Shown: positions 1 through 12,533 of the stretch, in pieces | How the letters are laid out: every line of letters starts with the position of its first letter | Numbering within the stretch: position 1 is the stretch's first letter | DNA from: Carex sylvatica | Lineage: Eukaryota > Streptophyta > Magnoliopsida > Poales > Cyperaceae | Direction of reading: 5' to 3' | Length of the DNA stretch: 56,435 nt | NCBI GenBank assembly: GCA_964058845.1 | Contig: CAXKVR010000410.1 | Location: forward strand, 1-56,435 | Made by a program: the position numbers and the translations under genes | Notes under the pieces: model-generated | What the model was told of the DNA's origin: nothing | Seen by the model: the letters and a program-made list of their open reading frames with translations, nothing else | The model's database searches: none

Positions 1-123
1 CCTATATAAAAGCATGTCTACTTAGAGAAATATTAATTATTATTCTACTGTTCATTGCATGACTCGCCAAAATGAAAACTAATTTGAAAACTAAAAACAT
101 TATATAAGGTTAGAAGAGATTAC

Positions 124-2921
124 CTGGTAAAGATGTTTAGGGTCCATTGTATTCCTTATTACAGGATCAATGATGGTTGGTAGTTTCAATCGGTCCGTTA
201 GTTGAGGCATTGCCTGAAAATCACATTCACCTAAAATATAAGCAAAATACTTGATTCCCTTTTCGTATATAAAAACACAAAGTTGCAATGCAAAAGGGAC
301 ACAAATTAATGTACCCATGTGACAATCGATTGGCACTGAGATGGTGCCATTTTTTCAACGGGTTTTCTTCCCATTAGAAGCTCCAGAAGAACCACCCCAA
401 AAGCATAGACATCACTTTTCTCAGTTAATTTACCTAACAGTAACAAAAAAGAATTCAAATCAATCATTGTCAATCAAATTCCTTGCGATAATGAATGACA
501 AAATATGATAACTTCTTTGTATATGTTAGCATGTCTATATCTGGTAATGAAGCAAATACTAGACATAATTTTATGAATAATAAGGGTTTAAAAGTATAAA
601 AGGGGAATGGGTTTACCATCTAGTAAGTACTCAGGAGCTACATAACCAAGTGTGCCAGAAAGCTTTACATGTGCTTTGTTCTGATTTCCACCAACAACTG
701 CAAGCCCGAAATCAGAAATCTATTGCAAGAAGTTAAAATTAGTCAAACATCTCCTATTTTTAGAATTTTAAATCATAATTAAAAAGAGCATAATGGTGAT
801 TTTAATACCTTTGCATTATAATCAGAGTCTAGAAGTATATTTGATGATTTAAGATCTCTATGGATTATAGGGGGGTTGCAATGCTCATGCAAATATTCCA
901 ATCCTCTGCTTCAAATACTAAAATTTCAGTATGACAGTTCAGAATAAGGGAAAATATCATATATAATTTGTTAGAACCTCAACAAATAAGAAGTAAAATT
1001 GAATATTCTTCAAAAGGCATGATTTCATCTATACTAATAAAGAACAACAAATTATCCCTTTCCTTAGTTATCTAAAGTCTCCTTCCATCCCTTTTTGTTC
1101 TCTTATTAATAAGGAGGATGTGCATTTTGTAATCTTGAAAATTCAAACGAAAGAAGGGTACAAGTAAAAACTTTTGCTTATTTCTTGTTTTGGAGGCTAA
1201 AGGGTTAAAAAAATTGCTTTCTTGAAGCAAGCAAAAAATTGTAAAGGAATTCACAAAACAATTCAAGTGAAAAACACATTAAAGTACAAATGATAGAACT
1301 AAATAAATAACCTTGCAGTATCTAAAGCGATTTTCATACGTATATGCCATGTCAAAGCTGATCCATGAGATGGACCTACATATCAAATAATTTCAAAAAT
1401 TCAAATCTAAAGTAAAACATCTACAGAAAGTATGCGGATAAAAGAAAAGCAAAATAATTACCATGTAATTGGATATCAAGAGATCCCTTTTCCATTAATT
1501 CGTAAACTATTAAGTGCCTATCTTCATGCAAACAATACCCCAAAAGAGATATTATATTTGGATGCCTTATTCTCCCAAGCAAATCCAACTCATTCTAAAA
1601 TTTAAAAAGAAATCAGACACAAATTTTAAAAAAATTGAGTATAGCTGCGCAATTATACCGCAATACAGGAAATGTCTAAATTACATCTGACACCTAATAA
1701 GATGTAGATTTTGGATATAAGGGCTACACCATTAGAATCACTTTGAATTTATCCTAATTTCAGAAAATGAAAACCTTATTTACAAAACCATTCCATTATC
1801 ACTCCGAGGATTGCATTTGTGTTCCAATCAAAATTCAAATTTCACTTGCTAGTTTGCTTATTCCAAAAAGAAAAATTCTATTTCCACTTACCTCAAATTC
1901 TCTCTCACAATCAGGACTGCCTCCTTCCAACCTTTTAACTGCCCCAAGTAAACCACCTTCGAATTTGGCCTTATAAACGCACCCGAATCCACCAACCCCC
2001 AATATATTACTCTCACAAAATTTATTCGTGGCTAATTCAAGAGAAGAAAATTCGAACATTGCCACCAACCCCTTTCTCGCCATCTTGAACGAATTAAACT
2101 TGCTTAGAATCGGTACCAGTGTTATCCCTTTAGAAGTAATTTCTGAAAATTATAGGACCAACAAGCGAAATTTAACAAACATGAGATAGATAAAATCAGA
2201 ATTGAGTACTAATTTAGGTAATGTTGCATTAGATTAATACTCGAATGGATCCAATATGTAGAGTAAAAACAAGTACCTGAGCTTTGTTTATCGTTCAAAT
2301 TGAAATTCTCGTGAGATTTTCGCCACAAGATCCATGCACAAACGGTCGATAGGAGAATCATGACAATGGCAATTGAGGTTAATATAATAGCTATTAGTAA
2401 TTCTTTGTGAAAATGACGCCGCCTCTCTATTATAATTTCTTTCACTATGAAAAAAGAAGAAGTCAAAATGAAGTGTGAGATTTGAAAATTGAGATCCTAG
2501 TAACAGCTTCGCTCGATTCTTTTTCTATCCTCACTGAACTTCGCATTTTTGGTGTGAAAAAAAAAAAAAAAACAAAGGCAGAAAGGTGAAACGCACTCAC
2601 AAGTCAAAGATCTACGAAGTAAGAAAAAGAAACTGAAAGCCACAAAGGAACCCAGCAACACACGAACAATTAAAAAAATAAAAAAATAAAAAAGTGGCTT
2701 CATAGTTGAAGTATCTTAAAATTGGTACCTGTAGGAGGCGAAGACCCAGAAGCTGGCGAGACGGCGAAAAACTCATTTTGTGGAGAAGATGGAGAAATTG
2801 TGGCAGTGGTGGGGCCAAATGCAGGAACATCTCTCCCATTTGAGAGAGAAACTAGAAGAAAGAGAGATACAAAAACAGGAAGCACCCAAATGGGAGAGAT
2901 TCGCAATGGAGGTTGGTTCAT
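124..2921 (-). CDS. Receptor-like protein kinase, 5' part of gene (3' end outside window)
   Basis: Membrane receptor-like Ser/Thr kinase resembling the Arabidopsis At1g80640/At5g11020 group. Nine exons with consistent phases on the minus strand: 2921-2729, 2444-2277, 2142-1892, 1594-1462, 1375-1312, 905-809, 719-617, 433-315 and 213-124, giving 406 residues before the frame leaves the window. Residues 1-29 form a signal peptide (start MNQPPLRIS). About 50 Ser/Pro-rich extracellular residues follow, then a transmembrane helix at about 80-105. The kinase shows the glycine loop GVGGFGCVY (~169-177), VK lysine ~190, HRDLKSSN (285-292), DFG (305-307) and a [10 protein letters not shown] activation segment, so all catalytic residues are present and it should be active. 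An in-frame upstream ATG (2987) exists; I chose the ATG at 2921 because the signal peptide follows it directly. The last exon or exons should lie left of position 1. The ligand is unknown; the ectodomain is too short for a known ligand-binding fold. Confidence 0.9.
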
Positions 2922-3135
2922 AGTATTTGATTTGGTTCCGAAAGAGAACCAAAAAGAATGAGGGGAAGGAAGTTCAAGCGAAATCAATCAGTAGAATGCA
3001 AGAGACGGCCATGAATTTTGAATTTATTTTTTCGAGTGCTCTCTCTCTCTCTCGTTGTCTCTGAGTACTCTCGTGTAAAGATACTCTCTCTCTCTTCTCT
3101 GACACCTGTGAGGTTTACAATTTATAAATTATTTT
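2922..3135 (-). promoter_or_regulatory. Leader and core promoter of the receptor-like kinase gene
   Basis: Upstream of the kinase ATG the plus strand is rich in CT dinucleotides (about 3037-3100), so the transcript leader would be GA-rich, as in many plant 5' leaders. A TATA-like TTTATAAAT lies near 3120-3128, in a suitable position to start transcription just downstream on the minus strand. The start site is inferred only. Confidence 0.35.
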
Positions 3136-3239
3136 TATTGAACTTGTATGGACTATGGAGTGATGTTTCCAATCCTAGGCGAGGTGGAAGGTGGTATAAG
3201 GAGAAAATTTTATTAACGTAAAAAAATTTAAATATACGG

Positions 3240-4787
3240 AGACGAAATAAAAACGTTCAAGCAGAAGTAGAAGGGGGAAAGCGACAGTTTTGCACGGAAA
3301 GCACAGGGGATCGGAGACGGAGAGGGTACCTCTCTTTTCCCAGGATAAATTATTGCGTGCACTAGGTGCACCACCTAGCCATGCTCCAAAGGAATTTCAC
3401 CAAGGAATCCTCTCCTTCATATCATAACGCACATGATTATAAGCTGCAAAACTATGTCTTCCTTTTGACTTACTTTAATTAGATTAACAAAAAATCCAAC
3501 TGTTGATTTATTTTGAGATGCGTGCACAGAAAAACTATCTAGTTGGAGATACGTGCATAGAAAAAGTTGAACAATTAGATTTGAAAAAGCAGAGATTTCA
3601 AGATACTGTTCATCAAATTCGGATCGCAGCAGATTTCATTCCCTGCAAAATTGATCTTAGGTTGTTTTACACCACTGGACCACTGGAAGCAGTCGGTACC
3701 GGCCTTTTGCTATCTGCTATGAGTGCTGCCGAAGAGCCTCAATAGAAATTGGGACAACAATATGTTATTGTTATGATGGAATTAAAATCCTGACCCGTTC
3801 GGCAGGCTCAATTTTTTTTTTTTCCAAATGTCTATGTGGGATTGTGGGAAATACCCAACATTCCTTTTTCAGTACAAAATCTTGGGTTCAAAAAAGTCTC
3901 TCTCTCTCTCTCTCTCAAGTGACAGCTTTTTAAGACACTTTATTTTAATTCTCTTCGCTCTCTTTCTCCACTGTTCTCCTATTTCAAAGTTAAATGCAGT
4001 TGATTTCTCTATCTATAGAGTTTTACTTTACACACAATTTTCATTGTGGGACTAATTCAATCCGGATGGATCCGGACAAGAAATAAATAATTTGTAGTTA
4101 AATATTTTGGAGGTCGCAAAACTAATCTCCATATTAATCATTCAAAGATCAATTAAATATTTCATTCAACATTTCAACCATCCTGTCATGTGGCATAGAT
4201 GTTTAAATGTTTATATATATTTTTATGTTTATTTTTAAATGTCTATCTGTTAATGATTTCTTATTTATTTGTACTTATTTTCTTAATTTATTTAATTATA
4301 AAAATATCTATATTTTATAAAATAATAATTAATAAGTAATGTTATGAAAATATCTCTATTTTATAAAACAATAATTAATAAGTAATGTTATGTTATGTTA
4401 TTATTTAATTAATTAATTAATTTAATTATATTATTAATAATTTTATCAATAAAAATATACAGTATCAAACATTTTAGAAATAAAAAAAAAGATTTCCCAC
4501 AATTAATCACACGGTACAACCGAACACTCATTCAATATATTTCCATAATTAATCCCGTATGTATCTATTCTCATGAGTTCCCACTTTTTCAAAAGTAGAT
4601 TCTCATCCCGTCAAATTCCACCCCGTACAATTCCGTGACAAACGAACAAGCCCTTAATGAACTGAGCATAAGCAGACTCCAACTCGCTCATTAAAAACTA
4701 AGTTACATGAAATCATGCCACAACCAATCTCATGTAGTTTCATTAATTCCGTAGAAAGCATGTTGTGTATATTGCAACATTAACACA
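3240..4787. other. Intergenic region, no supported gene
   Basis: Contains a (CT)n microsatellite at about 3897-3917 and AATT-rich simple sequence at about 4250-4450. An 80-codon open frame at 3503-3745 on the plus strand shows no recognisable domain and no exon context, so it is not called a gene. Confidence 0.5.
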
Positions 4788-4796
4788 CACTTTTTG

Positions 4797-6114
4797 CCGA
4801 GTTTTTTAAAAATACCCAAATTTATAAATATTTTATTAAAAATAACCAAGATTTGAGAGAATTTTTAAAAATACCCAACCCGTGAAAAAAATCCGCGGTC
4901 CGAGAATTTTATTAATTTTTTTTTTTAAGATTATGTTGTTCAGTTTGTTTGGATTTAAATTAGTTTGAATTGTTAAGTTGGAGGTTTGTATGAATTGTTA
5001 AGTTAGAGTGCTTCTGAGTTCAAATTTGCACCTCTGGTTAACATAGCAAAATATTTTTAAAAATCATGAAAATTAACCGCTGCAGTCTTAACATCGTAGA
5101 ATAAGACTGTGAAGTTTCATACAAAATATCGAAACAGATCGCGAGATATTATCTCTCAAATATTGCCCCAACTGCTAAAGGAGTGCTTTTGAGCCCAATT
5201 TTGCACCTCTGGTTAACATAGCAAAACATCTTCAAAAATTATGAAAATTGACTGACATGTAGTCTTGATATCGTAGAACAAGACTGTGAAGTTTCATACA
5301 AAATCTCGAAACAGATCGCGAGATATCATCTCTCAAATATTGCCCCAACTGTTAAAGGAGTGCTTTTGAGCCCAATTTTGCACCTCTGGTTAACATAGCA
5401 AAACATCTTCAAAAATTATGAAAATTGACCAACATGCAGTCTTGATATCGTAGAACAAAACTGTGAAGTTTCATACAAAATCTCGAAACAGATCGCGAGA
5501 TATCATATCTCAAATATTGCCCCAACTGCTGAAGCAGTGCTATCTCGCGATCTGTTTCGAGATGATATCTCACGATCTGTTTCGAGATTTTGTATGAAAC
5601 TTCATAGTCTTGTTCTACAATGTCAAGACTGCATGTCGGTCAATTTTCATAATTTTTGAAGGTGTTTTGCTATGTTAACCAGAGGTGCAAAATTGGGCTC
5701 AAAAGCACTCCTTTAGCAGTTGGGACAATATTTGAGAGATGATATCTCGCGATCTGTTTCGAGATTTTGTATGAAACTTCACAGTCTTGTTCTACGATGT
5801 CAAGAATGCAGCGGTTAATTTTCATGATTTTTAAAGATGTTTTGCTATGTTAACCAAATGTGCAAATTTGGGCTCAGAAGCACTCTAACTTAACAATTCA
5901 TATAAATAAAATTCATACAAACCTCAAATTTAACAATTCAAACTAATTTAAATCTAAACAAACTGAACAACATAATCTAAAAAAAATAATAATAATAATA
6001 AAATTCTCGAGCTACAGATTTTTTCCGCAGGTTGGATATTTTTAAAAATTCTCTCAAACCTTGGTTATTTTTTAATAAAATATTTATAAATTTGGGTATT
6101 TTTAAAAAACTCGG
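4797..6114. mobile_element. Non-autonomous Mutator-like foldback element, 1318 bp
   Basis: The ends are long inverted repeats beginning CCGAGTTTTTTAAAAATACC and ending with the complement. The exact 9-bp direct repeat CACTTTTTG flanks the element (4788-4796 and 6115-6123); 9 bp is the Mutator superfamily duplication size. Nearly the whole element is two arms that can fold on each other. No transposase coding is visible. The clean target duplication makes both borders exact. Confidence 0.88.
5000..5885. repeat. Tandem ~176-bp units, three forward and two inverted, inside the foldback element
   Basis: The motif GCACCTCTGGTTAACATAGC starts at 5028, 5203 and 5380 (spacing 175 and 177 bp), and its complement recurs in the right arm near 5670 and 5850. 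Each unit also carries a GATCGCGAGATAT block. The arms therefore differ in copy number (3 against 2), which shows that unit amplification or loss happened after the arms formed. Confidence 0.85.
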
Positions 6115-6123
6115 CACTTTTTG

Positions 6124-9100
6124 GGGTTGATGAAAAAAACAAATGCAAATATTTTGCTTTATGCGGGTATCTATAAGACACTGTTGCAAGTATTTAATTG
6201 GTAATTTGTGATGCTTGAGTTTGATTGTACAACTCGGAATGTCAGTATGCTAATATTTTTTTATTGGAGAAATTAGCTATTATATATCAATTTGTTTTGT
6301 TGTGAAACAAAGAAACAATTTAAAATTATCTATATACTTGATTTCTCAACAAGTGGCTTACCAAGCACAAGTCAACTCAAGCATTTAACGAGTTGAGCAC
6401 AAATACAGTTATCAACTCAATATTACTTACTCAACTCGAATTAACTCGCTCATTAATTTAATTATTCAAACACGAACATACTCCAATTTGCTCGAACTCA
6501 TATCATTAATAGTCCTAGTCCTAGTTGAATATATATCCTCCTTGTATATATTAAAAAGTGAACAAATTAACAACCCGCTATCCTCCTAGTTAAGAATCTC
6601 GCCTCTTTCATCCAACTTTAATTTTTACATTAAATTGGATAAAACGGTACGTCATGCATTTCGTAGTCGTGTCATATCATGCAACAATATTAATTGCTAT
6701 ATACAAATCTACATCTATATATATATTCTAATGTAAAACAAATGACAGGGGTATTGGAATCCTCGCCATATCATTTTCTGATCTCATGTTGTGTGCGTCT
6801 CATCGCTATTCATGAATTTATGAACAGAATCATGACGAAATTAAGATCGATCTTACCAAGTAATTAATTTAAAATTCAGAATTTCTACTATGGTAGCTAG
6901 GGTAATTACATCTTGCAATTATTTGGTACGTGGTATATACGTGAGTGAATATATAATAAAGTAATTAATAACACCAGAGTGTATATATATATATATTCAA
7001 CAATGTGCATGGCAGCACTAAAAATCAAAAGTTCTGCCAAAACGTAATGCATAGATATATATGATAATGTTAATGCTAACTCATATAATTTGCATTAAAA
7101 TTTCACTGAACAAGTAGTAATAAATATATTAAAAGATATTAAGAACATATTCGTATCAATATAAATATAATTCAATCAAAGATATTCACGGATTTAAATT
7201 CAATTTATCCATAAATATTAACACTACAAGCAAATATACATATCTAACAAAATAATTATTTCAATAATGCAAGTTCTTACAATTACGGAATTTATAACAA
7301 TATATACTATTTTCATAATAGATAATAAAAATACAAAGTATTAATTTTACTAAGACTGTAGACAGCCTAACATGTGATGTGAGCCTGACAATCTAATATA
7401 TTTTTATAGATTTTAAAGGCAGAGCTCAATTTAATCTAAAGTAAAACCCAACAATTTAAATCTAAAGCATAACCAATTTCATTCGTTGATCAAATTCAAA
7501 TTTGCTTTTTGCTGATCGAATTTGAAATCACTCTCTAATTCCTCTCTTCTCCGTTGATTCATAAACACAAATCTCATAATCTTTCAAATAAAAAACATGT
7601 ACTTTTACTAATAGATTAAAAACTAATTATTCTATCTACACCTTATGTTCGTACAAAAATACATAATGGTTTTAATATAATATAATATTTGTTCAGTCTA
7701 CAACTAATTTCCGTTGAACAGGGCATGTTATCGACTCATTCCTTGATATTAAGAAAATTATGCATTTTTGTGCCGGTAAAATATTAATCTTTGTACTTGA
7801 TTTGACATCTTAATTACCGGGGCCTTTAAGTGATAATCGTTTTCATTTAATTTCGTCATTGAATTTTTGCATTTAGCATTGGGTCCCTCGTGTTAATTAG
7901 TACCGTTATAATTAATTATGGAGATTAAACAGGACAAATCATTTAAGTTCAACACGTTGATAATTAACACCTGCTCATTTAATTAAATCTTAACTCGATA
8001 TGACGTGGAATGGAATTTTCTTTTATCGTCCACATCAGTTGTTGTTTGATTTTTCTCTATTTAATTATTACATATCACACCTCTCTGTTCCACATCAATA
8101 TACTACAAAATTTATTTTTATAATATTCTGTGGCTAAAAAATAGTATTGCATGGGAAACTCTCTTTTTAAAATTAGACATATAAATTTTTCTACTTAACA
8201 ATGTGGCTAACAATTTCATAATTATATACTGGAATGATAATCAAATAAGTTGCACGAAGGGACAGGGATGGCTAAAAATCTTATAATTTGTTCCCTATTA
8301 ATAAAATTATTTATAAAACAAAATGAAATCGGAGGGCATGTTTATAATTTTGTTTTTTTTGAAGAGTATTAATAAAAATGGCCGGACTAAATAACAGCTC
8401 ATTTGTCCTATGAGCCGCGCATAGACCAAATGTATTCAAATCACGAAGAAGGATTTTCCTGCCACTGGTTCCCACTTCCCAGCAGTCGGCGAGGGATTGA
8501 TATAATTAATGACGTAGCGTTATCCTTTCTTAAATAAAGTAATAATAATAGACAAATGCTTGTTTGTTAAATTAATGAAAGATGGTAATTAATTTACTAA
8601 TTGGAATTGAAACGTGAAAGCCAAGCGTCCCAAGCGGAGGCGCCACCTTCATTTACAATTTCATGCTCTCACTCACATGATCACATCACATGTCTCTGTT
8701 TTATTCATTAAACGATAGACCAAATTTCACGCACGCCACCCGGCTCCTCTTTATGTATTTTGATTTTATTAATCATCCAATAAACAAGGAATAGTATCTT
8801 TTGCTGTTCAATTTGTAATGCAACCTGAGAAAGAGAGGTAGCACAATTGACTAGAAAAATATCATAGAGTTGTTATACCTAAAAATCGATTCTTCTTCAC
8901 GACTTCCTCTGCAAAGATTTTCAAAAAAAAAAAAATTGTAATGCAACCCGAATTATCATAATGGTAGACATAAATGGGTTGAGTTGGGTTGAATGTACAC
9001 CAGATATCAATTTAAAATTACAAGGCCCATTCCAGACCTGAAAGCCCATGTACATATTTATTCCGCATCACAATTTATGGCACACTTCAAATGTTTCTCA

Positions 9101-9614
9101 ATTTTCTATTAACAATTAACAATTAACAAACTACACAAAGCACTCTATAAATTTATCTTACATTAAACTGTCTTGAATTAATCTTTATATAATTCTAGCC
9201 TATATCTAATTTTTATAATACATACAACTCCTATGATATACATATTTGATAATTAAAAAAAAAATCCTTTACCGAGCATACGTCCTCCGACCATCATTTT
9301 AAGTGATGAATTGATCGTTCACCATCTCCACCACCACTTCTGACTCTGACGGTTCTCTATACCACTTATATGGCTAGTTAATATGTCTCATTTTACCCAA
9401 ACCTCATATACAACAATGTCCCCTCTCCTAAGGAGAGGAGGTAAGTTCAAGCAATGGAGATTAATTAATCTTCATATATTTAAAAATAAATAAATAAACT
9501 ATACACGATTTTTTTATATAGTTAAAAGTAAATTGCTATAAATAGTGTAAAATTGATCTCAGTTCATTCCAATTTGATCTCAAATATTCTGAAAGTCTGA
9601 CTCTGACCTTGCCT
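6124..9614. other. AT-rich intergenic region, no gene seen
   Basis: About 3.5 kb of AT-rich sequence with short homopolymers and TA-rich tracts. I see no open frame with a recognisable domain, no splice-consistent exon chain and no bordered transposon. Small old repeat remnants are likely but cannot be delimited by eye. Confidence 0.5.
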
Positions 9615-10125
9615 TCTACGTACAGGGACGGATGCAAAATTTTTGCCGGTAGAAATCAAGTTCAACTAGCTTATCAGATACTATATAAAAAAACAATCAA
9701 AATAATAAAAAAACAACATTTTATGCATCTACCTTTGCTGTCCATTTCAACTGGTAATGTAAGTTCCACTAAGAAATATATTAATAAAGAAAGCATTTAC
9801 ATAGCCATTACGTCAACCCATTGGTTTCCGTATGGTTTCTAAACATGGTTACATTACAATTAACTAGTAAATAACTCCATAGCTCCATCATATCTTCTAC
9901 CATTTACAATTTCACTCCAAATTTAAACTCTAACCTTAGTGCCAGCGGAGAGGAGAGACAGAGAGAGTTTGGCCTTGCTTCATCCTTCAGCGACTTGAGA
10001 GGAGCGACAGCGAGGTGAGCAGACTTGAGAGCTCAGAGAGCGATTAGGTTTAGCGGATTGGACTTGAGAGTTGAGAGGAGAGCAAACACTCAGAATTCAG
10101 CAGTAGGCTTGTTTTTTTTTTTAAA

Positions 10126-11272
10126 GAGAAATTTAGATATACCAATTAGATATTTTCCTATCAAAACTTCAAAATTATTTATTTTTCCATCTAAATATAA
10201 CTATATTATAAATATACCCATTACTCATTTAAATTAATTAAAAATACTGATTAGTAGTAATAAACAAGATAAAAAGACAATTATGCCCTTTCTTCAATTA
10301 AAAACACTGATATTGTCTCGGTGGTAGAACCACGCCAACCAAAGGCCCTCTCTTGAGTGAGACATAATATCATATCTTCTCGCCATTATTTTACATTGAT
10401 TAAAACAACTTTTACGTTATTATTTATAATTTTATTTTCCCTGGCGCATTTCATTCAATTCAAAGATCTGGCAAATTGAAGAAAGCTAGCTCCAACCAAT
10501 AGATTCACCCTCATTATTTCTTTTTTTCTTTCGCTTAAGTTCAATTACTTCTTTAGTACGATTTCTACCATTCATGCAAGAACTTTGAACCTGTACTTAG
10601 ATGTGAAATTGTTAGAAAGAAAAAAATCATTTTGAAAGCTATTGAAAATCCCAACCGGCGAAGAATATAATCTTAACATTGATTTGAGATTATTATATTT
10701 TTTAAAGTGGGCCACATAATTAATAATCCATCCAACGATAGTAGGTCATGTCAAGGGAGTGAGGTAAGCACAATCAAACTTTCTTAACTACAATAGAGAG
10801 AAAGTCAAATTGAGCACTATTCAAAACACTAGAAGCTAAATTTTTCACAACGACCAGAAATGTGTAAGAAGAAAATAAAAAGACAAAAAATAATTACCAA
10901 TCCTTGGATCTCTATCAATGATAACCTTCTCTTGCTTAAACAATTCTTTGTAGATGCCTCCGTTCTTCATCTGACTTAGTGTGTGCATGCGTAGGGGTAA
11001 GAGTGTACGCCTCTCACTTTTTATCTCTCGCGCGTCGCCAATGGAGCTGAAAGAAGACCCTTATTTCTCAATCAGTATCTTTAATTGAATAATGGGTAAA
11101 ATTGTCTTTTTATCGTGTTTGTTACTATAAATCAGTAATTTTAATCAATTTAATTCTGTAATGGGTATATTTATAATATAGTTATATTTAGATGGAGAAA
11201 TAACTAATTTGAAAATTTTAATAGGAAAATATCTAATTGAAGAAGTTATGATGGGTATATATCAATTTTTTT
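10126..11272. mobile_element. Nested element with ~180-bp terminal inverted repeats (Mutator-like candidate)
   Basis: Left arm about 10126-10310 and right arm about 11085-11272 are diverged inverted copies sharing TATAAATATACCCATTAC and GATAAAAAGACAATT blocks. Possible 9-bp flanks TTTTTTAAA (10117-10125 and 11273-11281) lie in low-complexity T runs, so the exact borders are uncertain. The interior (10311-11084) is not repeat-like and includes a candidate captured exon on the minus strand. Confidence 0.6.
10898..10970 (-). pseudogene. Candidate captured first exon of an unidentified host gene
   Basis: On the minus strand an ATG at 10970 opens 24 codons (start MKNGGIYKEL) ending at a good donor, GGATTG|GTAATT, at 10898. 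The preceding sequence up to about 11080 is less AT-rich than its surroundings and looks like a leader. It lies between the arms of the nested element, the arrangement expected of a Pack-type transposon. I do not recognise the protein, and no second exon was found. It may be fortuitous. Confidence 0.25.
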
Positions 11273-11559
11273 TTTTTTAAATGACCTCAAACAAACAGTT
11301 TTGAACTTGAGCATTTCGAGGGGGGGGACAAGATAAATTTCAGGAAGGAACAATATTGGTTCGGACTAATAATTCTCCACTATATTTTTAAAAATTCAGA
11401 GAGAACAACTAACTCCCTCGATTTTATTGGATCCGCCCCTGTCTATGTGCCACCCACATGAATCAAGCAACTAGCAACTATCCTCTTGTAAATCATCTGT
11501 AGTTGGCGTGGCCTTTTGGTACCTCCTTCAGATTACACAAGTCAATCTAATCTAAATTT

Positions 11560-12281
11560 CGATTGAAAACTCCACTCGGTGGTTAAAAAAGCGATTTTGA
11601 GAGTCATTTGTGCTCTCGGTTCCTCCGCCTCACTCCGTCCCCTTCCTTCTCCGTCCGGTTCACTTCACCTCACTCCATCCGAGCAGATGCTTCCGTCTAA
11701 CGAATCTAGTTACTGCTTGTTGCTCTACTTCATCATTACTCGTTTCATCTCGACTCTCCGGATTCAGATGAAGGTGTTGTAAATTCGCTCGACATCTACC
11801 ACAGTATCTACTATATCTACGTATAAATAAGATATGTTATGGTTAATGATGATGATGATGCACTGATGTCGACTCCTTTCTTATTCTCCTTCCTCTGTGT
11901 TTCCTTTTAAAATAATTTAGGCACAAACTTCATCTGAGCACGAAAGCTCTCCTAGATACCCCTGTCTCGCTTTGATTACAATAGCACGATATTGTGCTAA
12001 TGGCAAGAAGTTATGTATGCTCACAATCTACCAATCTGAGCACGAGCACAGAAAATCCTGCAGGCTCAATATTTATCTACCGACTTGAGCGCAGAAACCT
12101 CTGGTTCTGTTTTTTCTTGTCTACTTTTGTAAAGGGGTTCAGTTGAAATATTTTATGTACTAGTACAAATATTGTATGTACTAGTATAGATATTGTATGT
12201 ACTGGTACGAAACTATGGAATTGATTTGTTCTAATTAATAAAAATGTCTACGGGTGTTTAGTCAAAAAAAAAAAAAAAAAT
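11560..12281 (+). other. Poly(A)-ended segment, possibly a retroposed transcript
   Basis: The segment ends with AATAAAAATG, then about 13 bases, then a run of about 17 A (12265-12281), the layout of a polyadenylated mRNA copied into DNA. A 67-codon open frame (11579-11782) near its left end has no known domain. Triplicated TGTACTAGTA-like motifs lie at about 12150-12205. No convincing target-site duplication was found, so a genuine non-coding transcript with a chance A-run remains possible. Confidence 0.3.
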
Positions 12282-12533
12282 TGATTGGGACTCGTAGATT
12301 TCAATTTAGAATAATGATTCACACAAAAAGGCTTCAGTTGGCAATAGGTGAGTTCTACCTTCATTTTAAAGAATCAAGCAAAAATAGACCGTTTTATTGT
12401 ACTAATTAGCATGCTTGCTCTTTCAAGAACATACTAATTAGTTATATTTTGCAAGTTTATATTCCGTACGTTTAATCCGTACTGAGATATAAAATTAGGG
12501 AACTTTTTGTTAAAACAATTTACAATTAAAAGG

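Larger units (their letters stand above)
9623..11441. mobile_element. Putative hAT-type non-autonomous element (host of a nested element)
   Basis: The left end begins CAGGGACGGATGCAAAAT, and the complement of the right end reads CAGGGGCGGATCCAAT; CAGGGGCGGA-type ends are frequent in plant hAT elements. The flanking 8-mers TCTACGTA (9615-9622) and TCTATGTG (11442-11449) match at six of eight positions, both mismatches being transitions, consistent with an old 8-bp target duplication. No hAT transposase is visible. A second inverted-repeat element fills most of the interior. Confidence 0.6.

Noticed and set aside
1..123. Final exon of the receptor-like kinase
   Set aside because: No acceptor followed by kinase C-lobe coding is visible in these bases on the minus strand; the exon must lie outside the window.
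3503..3745. 80-codon plus-strand frame in the intergenic region
   Set aside because: No recognisable domain, no neighbouring exon, and expected by chance in this length of sequence.
5977..6189. 70-codon minus-strand frame crossing the right border of the foldback element
   Set aside because: It spans a transposon border and the target duplication and has a poly-Tyr tail from an ATT repeat; not a gene.
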